This document shows positions 51,451-62,224 of a DNA stretch of 64,000 nucleotides, one piece after another. The notes beneath the pieces were generated by a model. The model was given only the letters and a program-made list of their open reading frames with translations, was not told the origin of the DNA and made no database searches. This DNA comes from Psococerastis gibbosa (taxonomy: Eukaryota; Arthropoda; Insecta; Psocodea; Psocidae). Both the position numbers and the translations under genes were made by a program. Location of the stretch: contig OZ020486.1 in assembly GCA_963971405.1 (NCBI GenBank), positions 6,223,419 to 6,287,418 of the forward strand, in the 5' to 3' direction. Position 1 is the first letter of the stretch. The number at the start of each line of letters is the position of its first letter.

Positions 51451-51788
51451 CAAGGGCCACACTAAGTGCACCCTGTGAAGGGGACTTGCGTCGTGGCCCA
51501 TGTACCATGTTTAATTAAAAGGCAAGGCAAGGGCTAGGGGGAGGGGGGGGGGTGTAAGAATCCAATTTCACATCAAAGATCAATTGTGAAGCGAGCTGTA
51601 AGAAAATGTGTAATTAATTGCAAGATATTATGATCCTCTGCATTCTGATGCGCAATGTGTGGTCGTCACTAACACGAATTGGTCACAGTTTTGGCACTTG
51701 ATTTGTAATAAATAACGTACACTGAGGATGTCAGACCGGAAGAATTCTAAACTGTGGCCAATTGGTGTTAGTGACGGCCCCATAATAT
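51451..51788. other. unassigned; an ATTGGTGTTAGTGACGGCC motif
   Basis: GTCGTCACTAACACGAATTGG (51664-51682) faces CCAATTGGTGTTAGTGACGG (51757-51776), a 20-bp inverted repeat that could bound a roughly 113-bp MITE. Its class is unknown. Confidence 0.35.
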
Positions 51789-51925
51789 ACAAAAAAATGT
51801 AGAGGATCATTTCTTTTATGCAATGAGACATTTTTTGATGGGTTCGATATTTCCTATTAAATTGAATTTTACTAAAATTTTATTAAAAAACTGACTATGG
51901 GGTGCCCTTTTGTCTCTTAACACCA
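51789..51925 (+). repeat. dispersed repeat E, copy 4
   Basis: AAAAATGTAGAGGATCATTT, GATGGGTTCGATATTTCCTA, GACTATGGGGTGCCC, TTTTGTCTCTTAA. Diverged. Confidence 0.5.
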
Positions 51926-52297
51926 CGAGTTAATAATTAGATTAAAAATATATTGTAAACAAAGGACTACCATGCCCTTTTCACAACATTAATTAATTCG
52001 TTGTTCCATAGCCTCAAAAATATGTACTTGGTATTAGAAAATTCTTTAAAAAAAATAATGACTTAAAAGCTTTCTCAAAACAACACTAGTGGTTTTCTTG
52101 GGTATTAATATTTCATGTGAGAAAGTGTCAGTGTAATAATGTAATTTAAAAATTAATAACGCCGCATACACTTCAGAGTCCCGCGCCTAAATGTCAGCTC
52201 TTTTCCAAAATGTACAATAATACTTTTCGGCAATTTTCTTAACATAGCAATATTAAAAAAATATGTTTTTAATTTTTTATTTTTTTATTATTTTCAG

Positions 52298-52337
52298 GTA
52301 AGCTGTCTCTACGAACCTTTTTGGAAATGACTTCACG
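52298..52337 (+). CDS. possible small exon with matching phases
   Basis: A long pyrimidine tract ending TTATTATTTTCAG is followed by 40 bases and a strong donor, ACG|GTAAGA. In the same phases as the exon at 44860 (one base carried in, CG carried out) it reads (G)KLSLRTFLEMTS(R). This loosely resembles GKFLTRGTLLAEM of that exon. It lies downstream of the terminal exon at 47887, so it could belong to another gene or be a decoy. Low confidence. Confidence 0.25.
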
Positions 52338-52639
52338 GTAAGAATAATGTAATGCGTGTGCGGTACCGATTTACTTACTTACTGTACTTTCACTGCGCCT
52401 TATCCCCATGGGGGGTTGGCGGCGCTACAGCAGCGTTTCCACACAGTCCTGTTGTCTTCGTCCTCGGTTGAGACCCCCAAATTTGTCATATCTCCGGCGA
52501 TCTTTCTTCTGTGTAACTTTCGGCCTCCCTGGTGGTGTTCTCCCTTGTATCTCCCGGTTCATTACTCTTTTGACTAGGTGGTTTTCGTCTCTACGTAGTA
52601 CCAGTTCAGCATCATTTCTCTTAGTTTCTCACTTGCCCT

Positions 52640-52862
52640 CACTCTGTCACATCTGTCTGTCTGTCTGTTCGCCGATTTGTGGCCAAACTACTTTGTTATT
52701 TTGATGAAATTTGACGTGCAGGTTCAGAAAAATCATACCTCTGGATCATTTGTTTTTATTAATTTTGGGCCAACTGAATTTGGGGGCTTACCCTCCAAAA
52801 ACCTCAATAAATTGCTAAAAAAATTATTTTTCAAAAACGGCTCCAATGATTTCGATTACGAT
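52640..52862 (+). repeat. CTGT-run dispersed repeat, plus partial copy
   Basis: CTGTCTGTCTGTCTGTTCGC, CAAACTACTTTGTTATTTTG, TTTTCAAAAACGGCTCCAAT. Head and tail are missing. Confidence 0.7.
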
Positions 52863-52869
52863 TTGTAAA

Positions 52870-52915
52870 GGCTCGCACAAGTGCAAGCACTTTACCACCT
52901 GGCCATCGAAGTCGA
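52870..52915 (-). mobile_element. SINE-C-like repeat, 5' fragment
   Basis: GGCTCGCACAAGTGCAAGCA then CCTGGCCATCGAAGTCGA. It abuts the truncated CTGT repeat. Confidence 0.5.
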
Positions 52916-53360
52916 TTTTTTTTTATTTTTGTTAAATAATATTACACCATTGCCATAACCTTTACCACTACATTACTATACCTAATTCTAAATTCGAACT
53001 AATCACGGCAGTTTTTTTCAGTAAAATGATTTTTAGTTGAACATGTTTTTTTTTTGTAGTTTCCACTTGCCATTTAACTACAAACCCTTTCAAATTAACG
53101 AGTTCACTAATTGCCTAGCAAATTACGCAATTCAAATGATTAAACAATTAAAAATTGAAAAATAATTATGTTTGCGTTTTCAGTTTTGAAAGCGTAAATC
53201 AGAACCGGGTTTTCATTCCCACACGACTGGAGACTGTTGATTTATGTATACTTAGACAGTGTATCATGTTTCTTTGCCGTGATTTTTAAAGATGATAAAC
53301 CCGCGTGAGAATGTTGGAAATTTCCTTTGTAGGCGAGTAGTATTATATGGAAAATAGTTA
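52916..53360. other. unassigned AT-rich interval
   Basis: Nothing recognised. Confidence 0.3.
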
Positions 53361-53853
53361 TGTATAATATAATTACAAAAAATATTAATATGAAACCATT
53401 TTCCTGCTTGAATATGAGAATTGTGCCACCTCCTTTAAATATAGGCGTACAATACAGCGTTGCCCATGTTAGTAGTAGTAGTGTTTGTCGGGTTAATAAC
53501 GACTTAGGCCTCATATTGGGACCCATAGAGCGACCCCGACTTGACTGTCCTATGCCAGCCCATAGGACAGTGGACCTCCTGATTATAGTGGATTCCGAAC
53601 CTCTTGGGGAACACAGTGAAGTCCCACGATTAGTTCGGAGGTGACCAGGACAAGTCCTACCATGTTTCCCTACCGGCACTGTGCACAGTGCAGCTTTGAA
53701 CCTGCTCTGGTTCGCTGGATTCAACTTGGTATGGCAGCCGGCTTATGTAGAATATAATTGCAAAAAATATTAATATTAAACCAGTTTCCTGCTTGAATAT
53801 GAGAATTGTGCTGCCTCCTTTAAATATAGGCGTACAATACAATACCCATGTTA
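53361..53853 (+). repeat. pair of about 110-bp direct repeats flanking a SINE-A
   Basis: 53361-53470 and 53745-53853 are near copies: TATAATATAATTACAAAAAA, CCTGCTTGAATATGAGAATT, CCTCCTTTAAATATAGGCGT, ACAATACA, CCCATGTTAGTA. The SINE-A lies exactly between them. Confidence 0.75.
53471..53744 (-). mobile_element. SINE-A copy 5
   Basis: Minus copy with tail GTAGTAGTAGTG at the left and GGCAGCCGGC at the right. It lacks the GGTCGTGTGCACA-AGTTGG portion partly (shortened head at 53690-53700). Confidence 0.8.
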
Positions 53854-53866
53854 GTACTGTTAGTAC

Positions 53867-54080
53867 CGTCAGGACATGTAGAGTAGTGATACAGACTCTG
53901 ACTTTCACCCGAGAGGTTTTCGGTTCGAGTCCTACACTTGCTACATCTTCTGGCAATGCTTCGGAGGGCATGTAAAGCAGGCGGTCCTAGGCTTTTCTAG
54001 TTGAGTGTAAGAGAGGGCTCTATAGCGCTAACTCCGCTAGGTTGGTTTAGTAATAGAATAAAAGTCAATATTTATTTATT
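53867..54080 (+). mobile_element. tRNA-SINE type 2, plus copy
   Basis: GTCAGGACATGTAGAGTAGT, TTTCGGTTCGAGTCCTACAC, GCTTCGGAGGGCATGTAAAG, TTGAGTGTAAGAGAGGGCTC, GGTTGGTTTAGTAATAGAAT and a TTTA tail. Near full length. Confidence 0.85.
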
Positions 54081-54189
54081 TATATACGATACGCTACTGA
54101 CACATTTCCAGGTTTCGTTCTTTGCTTAATTGCTTACCTCTTTTTTGTGTTATGAGAGCAAACGTGATTGTAAAATTTTAGCTTGGAAA

Positions 54190-54298
54190 TTGTGTGTAAG
54201 AGAGGGCTTTATAGCCTGAACTCCGCTAGGTTGGCTTAGTAATAGAACCAAAAAAAGTCAATATTAATTTATTTTTATTTATTTATTTAAAAAGATCG
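54190..54298 (+). mobile_element. tRNA-SINE type 2, 3' fragment
   Basis: GTGTGTAAGAGAGGGCTTTA, TAGCCTGAACTCCGCTAGG, TTGGCTTAGTAATAGAACC and a TTTA tail. Confidence 0.75.
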
Positions 54299-54954
54299 GA
54301 CTCCATAACTTAAGTATGGGGATGCCCCTTGACAATTGTAGCGAGGCGATGGCCCGCCATGTCTGATTTGGTATTGGAAAGTTGTCCATTACGGCTTATT
54401 CTGCACATTTTGGTGAATTAATTGGTTATCTCTATGATATTGTGTTTCATCATATTGTTCTTCTTCTATTGTTATAACCGTAATGTGGGAATTACATAGA
54501 CATCACGTGTAATTTTCCGTATTACAATATCTATTGAAAGTTATTATCTGCTGCATATGCTCAGGTTGCTTCCAGTTGGGCCAGTTAGTCGGGGTTATAC
54601 TGTTTAAGTGATAACACATGTGTTGTAGTGAGTATTGTCTTTCCCACCTAGGGAAAATGTGGCGCCTCAGGTATTACAATATTGTTAGTTTTAGTTCTAT
54701 ATTTCCTTTAAAAATGGTACCACCCGTATCATAATCATTTCCCGGTTATTTCTAGGTACAAGTCAGCCTTCGTCCATTTGTACGTTTTTGTTCATGCGCT
54801 TGTGGCTTATTGTGTCTCCTGTTGAGTATCACCAGAACTACTTGTTCCTCAAAACCTTTTTTCAAGGGAGGATCTTACGGGATTCAACCCTTTTTTTATT
54901 ACATTTTTCTTAGCTCAGTTAGCGCAACAAACTATTGCATACCATTCTTCTCTT
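54299..54954. other. unassigned interval
   Basis: No repeat family or exon was recognised. Confidence 0.3.
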
Positions 54955-54956
54955 CT

Positions 54957-55325
54957 TTAAATGTCTCTTCTATCGAAAATTGGCGATCATCATGGCAATT
55001 TAGACCTTGGAGACTGCTGCTATGATAAGGGAAATCGTGCTCATGCCAAATCACTACCTCAAGTTTTTCAACCAGGATGTTCTACTGCCGGGAGCCCTCT
55101 GTCCTCCTATCTTCCCTTAGATTAATACATTCAGAAGGCGATACTTTTCGTTCCTCATCACATTAGTCGAAGTATGTTAGTTTCCATTTATTAACTGTCA
55201 GCAGCAACTCGGCTTCTGCATTCATTCGCCCCAGGACCTCAGCATTAGAGACACGATCTCCCCAGGATATGCGCAGCATTTGTCTGTATACCCACATTTC
55301 AAATGCACTGATTCTGTTCTCCGTC
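54957..55325 (-). mobile_element. RTE-like LINE tail, copy 5 (left half of head-to-head pair)
   Basis: The minus strand encodes TENRISAFEMWVYRQMLRIS, WGDRVSNAEVLGRMNAEAEL, LLTVNKWKLTYF, then the decayed GRRR-type segment and the CATGATGATCGCCAATTTTC 3' UTR. AFEMW and RISW are hallmark words of this arthropod LINE type. Confidence 0.8.
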
Positions 55326-55625
55326 CCTAATGCTGAGGTCCTGAGGCGAATAGTTAGAGAAGCCGAGTTGCTGCTCACGGTGAAGAAACGGAGACGAACC
55401 TACTTCGGTCTTATGATGTATTATATGTATATTCTGCATGTAAAAATCTTAGGGAAGACAGAAGGGCTTAAGGCTCCCGATAGAAGAAGAACATCCTGCT
55501 TGAAAACCAGTGGCGGTGGTTTGGCAAGAGCACGACTTCCCTTTTCATTGCAGCAATCTGCAAGGTACAAATTGCCATGATGATAGCGAATTTTTTTATA
55601 TGCGGCATTTAAAGAAGTAGAAACA
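55326..55625 (+). mobile_element. RTE-like LINE tail, copy 6 (right half of pair)
   Basis: The plus strand encodes NAEVLRRIVREAELLLTVKK, RRRTYFGLMM, then KILGKTEGLKAPDRRRTSCL in a shifted context, ending with GCCATGATGATAGCGAAT. It starts exactly where copy 5 ends, pointing outward. Confidence 0.8.
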
Positions 55626-56207
55626 CGTGCATGGTCAATGGGACCATTGCACAATAGCAGAAGTAGGGATAATGGGGTGCACAGCGTTCAAAGTTCTCAA
55701 ACTGCACGTTGCTGCAAGTCATTATTTTAAACAAGAAGTACATATGCGATGACTATCGCTCCGACCTGATTTATAGACCACTTAACATAAACTTAACCCC
55801 TAACCGTGGCCGTATCCATAACGCTGAATCCATAAGGAAATTAACACCTTTATAAAGATCGTCTAATAATAATAATAAATATAATAAATGGCTGCGAACA
55901 GAAATTACTAATAAACACTACTAATTGAATTAACTATTTACAAATTTACTAACTACCTATTATAGCAAACTGATATAACTAACCTGATTTGACTAACTAT
56001 AGTACGACTAACCAATAATTATTTAACTACTGTATTTGTATTGCGATTGAATTACATATACTGGATATCCAAAAGCGAAACCGCACACGGGCTAACTGAA
56101 GCCTTGCGGTATATAATTTTATTGTAGTGTACACTCTGCATCGAAATTGGATCAATTTATAATGTAATATATAATATAATAATTATTTAATTCCCAAATA
56201 TTATAAT
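55626..56207. other. unassigned AT-rich interval
   Basis: Nothing recognised. Confidence 0.3.
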
Positions 56208-56366
56208 ATCGACTTCGATAGCCAGGTGGTAACGTGCATGCACTTGTGCGAGTCTTTACACGCCATGCAATCGGAGTCGTGTCGTACTCATCACAGGTAA
56301 TAACCTACAGAGGCGACTGAAAAGGTCAATCAGATACATTCATTAAATTGTTTGTATGCGATTAAT
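56208..56366 (+). mobile_element. SINE-C-like repeat, copy 5
   Basis: ATCGACTTCGATAGCCAGGT, GGTAACGTGCATGCACTTGT, GAGGCGACTGAAAAGGTCAA, TTAAATTGTTTGTATGCGA, then T and A runs. Confidence 0.6.
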
Positions 56367-56911
56367 CTTTTTTAAAAAAAAAAAAACGTAATATGTTAAA
56401 CAACGAAAATGTTTGGGATCCCTCACTAGGTGTGCTTTTTTAGCACGTGGAAGTGAGGTTCAGGCAATAGTTACGATGTAGAATACAATAGTACAATAAT
56501 TGAATGAGATTACATTAAATAATAACAATAAGTAAAAAACAATGAAAATAAGTAACAATATCTGGGTGTTCAAATAAATATGACTTGCATTTCTTGCTAA
56601 ATTCTGTCTGGCTTCCTATGTTTATGAGATTAGGGGGTAACATATTAAATGAGAGAGGCTGATAAGCCGCGGGGGATTTGCCGCCATTTTTTTTAAATTT
56701 CAGACTGTCAGCATAAAAGTGGCACCTTTTTTCGAGCGTGGTCTTTCCAATCTTGTAGCACAGGTTAAAATATAGGTTAAAATAGAGTACAATAAATTTA
56801 TATTTCCATTAAATGTTAAGTTACAATAATTGTAATATGCTGCAGGGCTGAGCCCGTGTGCAGCTTCAATTTGAAAAAAAGGCCTAATCTAACATTCCGT
56901 AAGTAAGTAGG
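56367..56911. other. unassigned interval
   Basis: AT-rich, without recognisable content. Confidence 0.3.
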
Positions 56912-57079
56912 TTCAAGGCCGTAGCCTGGATTTTTTTCGGGGGGGGGGGGGTTCAGAAATTTCATTGGATTATTACATAGCAATTTTTATTTTTCCTGTC
57001 AAAATTCGGATTATATCTAGTATCAAGCCATTTCATTTCGGGGGTGGGGGGGGATGAACCCCCCTTGGCTACGGCCTTG
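56912..57079. mobile_element. G/C-run MITE, AAGGCCGTAGC termini, copy 2
   Basis: CAAGGCCGTAGCCTGGATTT, a G run (56938-56951), TTTCATTGGATTATTACATAG-like core, GGGGTGGGGGGG, then GGCTACGGCCTTG. Same family as 38002. Confidence 0.7.
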
Positions 57080-57578
57080 AGTAGGTTCCCTCTATGTTCC
57101 CTTAGTTTCAATAATTAAAAGCAGCTGTTACTATGCCATATTGAAGGATAAGCAACAATTGGACACGATATAATTTATTGCCTTTTTGCTGCAAAATTAA
57201 GTTATGATAAAGGCATTATCATTTTATGATATGTGGTGTTGCTGCCCCGAACATGATAACTTTTCACGACTTTATGAGATGATTAGGGAGCGTTATCGGT
57301 TACTTATAAGGCCATAGGCTTTCGCAATGTTGGTTTAGTTGCATTTCTGCCGCCGTCGTGTTAGTTTGTTGTGTGACTTTGTTCTAGTTTGCTTGCTGAA
57401 TAGTTTTTATCGAAACGCGATGGTTATCACTTTAGAAACTACTTCCAGGCCTGCTTCCCCCACGCATCCTGGGTAAATATGATTTATATTTGTTTTAAAT
57501 TGTGTTGTGTATGGTGTCCCGGGGGAGGGGAGGGGGGGGGGTGACTCCGATTGGACCTTAAATGACAGTATCGGAGAC
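57080..57578. other. unassigned, with a G-rich repeat E-like end
   Basis: Near 57518-57560, a G run followed by GTGACTCCGATTGGACCTTA resembles the 3' end of repeat E, without its 5' part. Confidence 0.35.
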
Positions 57579-57737
57579 CTTGAGCGGCCCCTACATGGTC
57601 AATAATAATGACATTATTAGTATTATTACTATTCAGTAATGATGCAGCTGTGATCAGAAAATCCGGATCCCTATCATTATTTTTCGTCATTCCAACTTTG
57701 TCCACCTTACACGATCATTATTACTGACAGTGTAGGG
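57579..57737. mobile_element. MITE, AGCGGCCCCTRCACGGTCA termini, copy 2
   Basis: GAGCGGCCCCTACATGGTCA at the left; the right end is degraded (GACAGTGTAGGGACCACT). The interior (GCAGCTGTGATCAGAAAATC, GTCATTCCAACTTTGTCCAC) matches copy 1, minus about 40 bases near the right end. Confidence 0.75.
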
Positions 57738-58282
57738 ACCACTATACAAACACTCCAATCCAATGGATTGACTATACTTTGGGATAGGGGTGAATCGTGG
57801 CTGGCAAATTTTAGTCAGATCAAAGTGTCGGGTAGTTTTCGCCTTTTCGCCCCCCCGTGGTAATTTTTTAAACAATTTATTTTGAACTGTCGTTCGATAC
57901 TCGATTGATATTCGATGGCCATACGCTAAGCATTTAAGCTTTAAAAACCAATTGGCCTTCAGAAATTTTTCAGAAGCATTTGCTTGGACTCTTCATTGTA
58001 TTCATCCTGGTCAGTTATCGTATTGTTGATAATGTGAGTGAACTAAGTTATAAACGGTTTGGCCAATATTTTGTTTCTTGCAGTGTGTGCGCTCCCTGTG
58101 GTTAGCACATGTCTTATGTCAACAATAATATTTTTTTACATATTACAGAGAACTGCAGCATGATGTCATGGTGCACTTTGATCATATACTGTAGGTTAGC
58201 GTGTTATTGTGATATTTAGTAGGGAACTCCTTGTACGGGGTTTTACGGGATGGTATACTATAATCGGTTATACTGTAGCCGT
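57738..58282. other. unassigned interval
   Basis: Nothing recognised. Confidence 0.3.
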
Positions 58283-58283
58283 G

Positions 58284-58515
58284 CAGTGGCGGCGCTAGAA
58301 ATTTTAAGGTGGGGGGCCATGGAGGGGCATAACTTCTATCTGGGGGGGCCAATGAAAAAACAAAATACTTTTCATTGGGAGTAGGTATACTGTTCAATAA
58401 TTCTGCAATTTAACAAGATGTAAAATATCTCAAAACTGGGGGGGCCCCGGAGGGGCCGAAGAAACTTTTGGGGGGGGGCAGGCCCCCTCGGGCACCCCCG
58501 TAGCGCCGCCACTGT
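58284..58515. mobile_element. hAT-like MITE, CAGTGGCGGCGCTA termini, G/C runs
   Basis: CAGTGGCGGCGCTAGAAATT and TAGCGCCGCCACTG are perfect 14-bp inverted ends of hAT type. The flanks TAGCCGTG and TAGCAATG agree at six of eight positions, consistent with an old 8-bp duplication. G runs sit inside both ends (GGGGGGCC). Confidence 0.75.
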
Positions 58516-59192
58516 AGCAATGTAGTCAGTACTGATAAGGTTAAGGCATGATGTATACCCAATTGAGAATGTAATGCAAGAAGGTGCCATGAAGCATTAG
58601 AATATTGTGAAACATAAACTCTTTTTATGCGAAGCGATTGGCTGGGGTTAATACAGCTGAAGTAGATGCCTTTTCTGATGCATAACTGACACGTCATCCC
58701 TTTTTGCAATTATTTTTAACTCTGGTTTAGTATATCCTCTTTTATTGGCTCTACGTCTGCAGAAATCAGGAAGTTAAACTGTATAGTCTCGCACAATTTA
58801 AAAAAATTTAAATGACTCATTGTTCAATACCGTACATACCCCTTAACCTATGTTGTATTTTTTTCCCACGGTAAATGCTGCATAATTTGGCGATTTGTAT
58901 GAGAAGCTAATGGTGGTTAATGCGCATGCCCTGTACTTTGATCTTATACGATATTTTCTTATACTAGAAATAACCTTTGCTCATGTGGTAATCTGTTTAT
59001 CTCCGCGCCTTAGTTGGAGACTGATAACCTGATAGTAAAGTATATTTCAAAGGCTACATTTTCCAAATATGGCGCTTTCACCACTTTGGCTACGATCAGT
59101 TGATCATTAGATAATGGGCTTTATCGGCGGCCACCCACCTACAGCGTGAGTGGATTGCGGCATATCTTAGGTTATTTATCTTAAGGCCTGAG
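58516..59192. other. unassigned interval
   Basis: No exon or repeat recognised. Confidence 0.3.
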
Positions 59193-59730
59193 GTGTGGGG
59201 GAAATTAAAACGAAATGGGGGTACCCACACCTACAACACGAGGCAACAGGGAGACCTTGTAAGGCCAGCGCCACGCATAGCCAAGTGTGAGCGACTGGAT
59301 CCTATACTAGAAGGATTCGCCAGCCTTAGAAACCTCCCGAATGAACTGAGAGCGGCGAGAAATGCTACTAACTTCCCTAAATTGCTTAGAGACCATCTCC
59401 TAGAGAAAGCTTTCTGCACTGTCACTGACAGAACTACCTGATTTCGACGATATTTTGACGAGTTTGCTTTATACTATCTTGTACATTACTTGTTGATTAC
59501 TTTATTGTATAATTTAACAGAAATATATATATATATATATATATTTTCTCTTCATTTTACTTAAAAGCAAATCCTGCACTCCCGTCCCCACTTCGCGTTT
59601 TATGTACAAGGTCGAATTTCAGGGAAAAAGTTTTTTTTGACGATTTTATTTTATACTTTCTTGTACTTGTATTGTAGAATTTAACAGAAATATATATATA
59701 TTTATTATTTATTTATTTATTTATTAGAGA
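59193..59730 (+). mobile_element. LINE tail (RPAPR-AKCERLDPIL type), copy 2, with 3' UTR
   Basis: An intact frame GTHTYNTRQQGDLVRPAPRI, AKCERLDPILEGFASLRNLP, NELRAARNATNFPKLLRDHL, LEKAFCTVTDRTT ends at 59441. The 3' UTR holds a partial duplication (TTGACGA...TATACT...TTGTAC twice, each with AATTTAACAGAAATATATAT) and a TTTA-type tail. The YNTR to LP.ELR.....F...L...L block is the usual end of CR1/Jockey-type ORF2. The reverse transcriptase domain is missing. Confidence 0.8.
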
Positions 59731-60342
59731 TGGGATATTTACATTAATTTCGACAATTGTGACCGGCATAAGGAAGAAAATAATATGAAATTGCTCATAA
59801 ATTTTTTTCGAATAAATGGATGTTTTTGAGAGCTGTCAATATTTCATCATTAAATATTTGGTTTTTATTTACAGTTGTAGATAGTCTCTTAAGAACAAAT
59901 CAGAGTACTCCACTACTCGCTTTTTGTATAAAGTCGATTTTCACAGGAAATATCGATCGTAGATCGTATATAATTTATAATGTTTTATTATACAATATGT
60001 ATTTTCGGCCCGGACCATCTCTCTTCGGTCGACTATGAATCCGAATCCATTACTATTCTTGTTTGCCCTTGTCACTCTGAAACTTCAGGACCCATCGCCA
60101 CAGCATTACTGCCTACCGCCGTATTTTTAATAATGATCTCATTATGGAAGAATTCGACAGACTAGTTTGTATCTTAATTTTGAATACATTGATTGATTGA
60201 TTGATTGAACTTAATTATTAATAACCAAATGTCTTATTCTTCTATATATCTATATCTGTATCTTATTAACATGAACAACAGCCTTGATACAAAAGGGGCC
60301 ATCACAAATTTAGCCCTATAAACTATAAAGGGTCCCTTCCAG
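59731..60342 (-). repeat. dispersed repeat E minus copy (59885-59965), rest unassigned
   Basis: AATCAGAGTACTCCACTACT and TCACAGGAAATATCGATCGT are reverse-complement E words. A GATT run lies near 60190-60207. Confidence 0.5.
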
Positions 60343-60565
60343 TCAGGATATGTAGAGTACTGGTACAGACTCAGACATTCACCCAAAATGTTGTTGGTTT
60401 GAGTCCTACACTTGCTACATTTTCTGGCCATTCTTTGGAGAGCATGTAAAGCAGGCGGTCCCGGGCCTTCCTAGTTGAGTGTAAGAGAGAGCGTTATAGC
60501 CCTAATTCCGCTAGGTTGGCTTAGTAATAGAACAAAAAAAGTCTATATTTATTTATTTATTTAAC
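60343..60565 (+). mobile_element. tRNA-SINE type 2, plus copy
   Basis: GTCAGGATATGTAGAGTACT, GTTGGTTTGAGTCCTACACT, GCATGTAAAGCAGGCGGTCC, TTGAGTGTAAGAGAGAGCG and a TTTA tail. Full length. Confidence 0.85.
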
Positions 60566-60594
60566 CTATTTATTCCAGTAGTATTTGTAGTTAA

Positions 60595-60737
60595 GGCGGC
60601 TATTCCACTTGTCAATAATCCGTCATTTGTGCTTCAATAATTTATGAGATTTTGTTTTACTCTATACAAATAAAAACAAAAATCTCATCAATTATTGATG
60701 CACAAATGACGGAATATTGACAAGTGGAATAGACGCG
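60595..60737. mobile_element. short foldback MITE, GGCGG terminus (143 bp)
   Basis: A hairpin over its whole length: GGCGGCTATTCCACTTGTCA and its near-complement TGACAAGTGGAATAGACGCG... arms. TAA is on both sides (60592-60594, 60738-60740). It is the third member type sharing GGCGNNNATTCCAC ends. Confidence 0.75.
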
Positions 60738-61113
60738 TAAGGGGTCCGCGAATGAGACGCTCACTGAAAAGGTGAAAAAGAAATTGGTCTTGACATACAT
60801 GTAAAGTGGGTGAAATGGGCGAAAGTGTCTCGAGTGATTCAGCAAATCTGTAGTATTAATAATAATGTGCCCCCAAAAGATTCGCTTTTGTTCAAATATG
60901 TGACTTGCACCTGCCTCTTGAGTTGGCACGCAGCTGACCTTCAGCTAGGTTCGAGTACGTACTATACAGGTATATTATAATATTGTCTAGTCAGATTGTT
61001 TCGAGCTGTTCATTACGGGATTGTATGCCCTCATTCATGTTTCTTTTTGTGCGTATATTGGCGTATTGATTGTAACGAAAATAATGAAAGAAAATTGTAT
61101 TTTCTGCCATATT
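60738..61113. other. unassigned interval
   Basis: Nothing recognised. Confidence 0.3.
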
Positions 61114-61345
61114 AGGGGTATCCACTGTGTTGGGTTTACCCTAAGAGAAAGTAGGAAACTGAGGGCAAATGGAAAAATAGAACCAGTTCTTCGATTAGAA
61201 ATGACAGAAATGAATAAAAATAACAACAAAAGGAAACATATGGCAAGAGGTGGACTACAGCAAATGTTCATAAGTCAATAGCCAAAAGCAAAAGAATTTT
61301 GGAAGTAAGTATAAGATTGTTTTTTTTTTTTTTTACATTAAAGGC

Positions 61346-61384
<39 letters not shown>

Positions 61385-61679
61385 AAAAAATAAAAATAAA
61401 ATAAAATATACATTATAAATAAATAACAAAAATAAATGATTAAGCCTTGTTTAGCAGCACTGTATGAGTCTTTTGTCCCAAATAAGCGCTAGCTTGGGGA
61501 TGCGGGATGGTATTATTATGTATTGTATTTTTGTAATATATGCTCCTTGTCCAGGGAATACTGGACAAGGAAAAGAAAGAAAGAAAAGAAGTTAGGTTAG
61601 GTTTTTCTATTTCTATGGTTGGCGGAGGTATTCTCTATTTCCCCTTTTTCCCTTTTCTACCAACACAGTGAATACCCCT
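61114..61679. mobile_element. inverted-repeat element, AGGGGTAYYCACTGTGTTGG termini
   Basis: Left AGGGGTATCCACTGTGTTGG, right CCAACACAGTGAATACCCCT, flanked by ATT at 61111-61113 and 61680-61682. The interior has a (TTA)n run at about 61350-61381. An open plus frame across the left end (RESRKLRANGKIEPVLRLEM) is probably element-internal or chance. Confidence 0.65.
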
Positions 61680-61793
61680 ATTTGCGAGTTTACAAGTACC
61701 TAACTCCACTGTACTGGTTTTACACATTGTTAAGACTCCGTTCGAATATTTAGTCGTAAGTTACTTAATAGTTATATTGCTTATTATTGATGG

Positions 61794-61985
61794 GATTTTT
61801 ATGGACGTAGGTCTACTTGTAGTGTGGCCCATTGTACATTACCCTGCCAACGACCCCATTGTCTCCAATTAATTTCATGGTAAACTGGTTGACTCCTCGA
61901 TGTCAACCCACACCGACTACAAGTGCCAATGGGCAAGCTCAGACATACTTACTATTGACATTGTAACAGTTGTAGGTCGACTTGA
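61794..61985 (+). repeat. dispersed repeat D, copy 5
   Basis: GGGATTTTTATGGACGTAGG, TCTACTTGTAGTGTGGCCC, TGCCAACGACCCCATTG, TCGATGTCAACCCACACCG, GACATACTTACTATTGAC. Confidence 0.6.
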
Positions 61986-62224
61986 TGCGGAGTTAAGTAA
62001 TTACACTCATCAGATTGGGTGTCACTATGACGATGATTCCTGTCTGCCCCGTTACTACTTGCCAAGTAAGCTAGTGGACTAAATTAGAACGGACAAATAC
62101 TACTCGTATTAAGCTGGTTGTTGTTTGACTTCTTGGACATGCGCCTTTATTATGTATAATTAATATTGCTGGAACAATACTACAATACAATATGTGTGTC
62201 TGTAAAGGCGTGGGGTCAAAAGGA

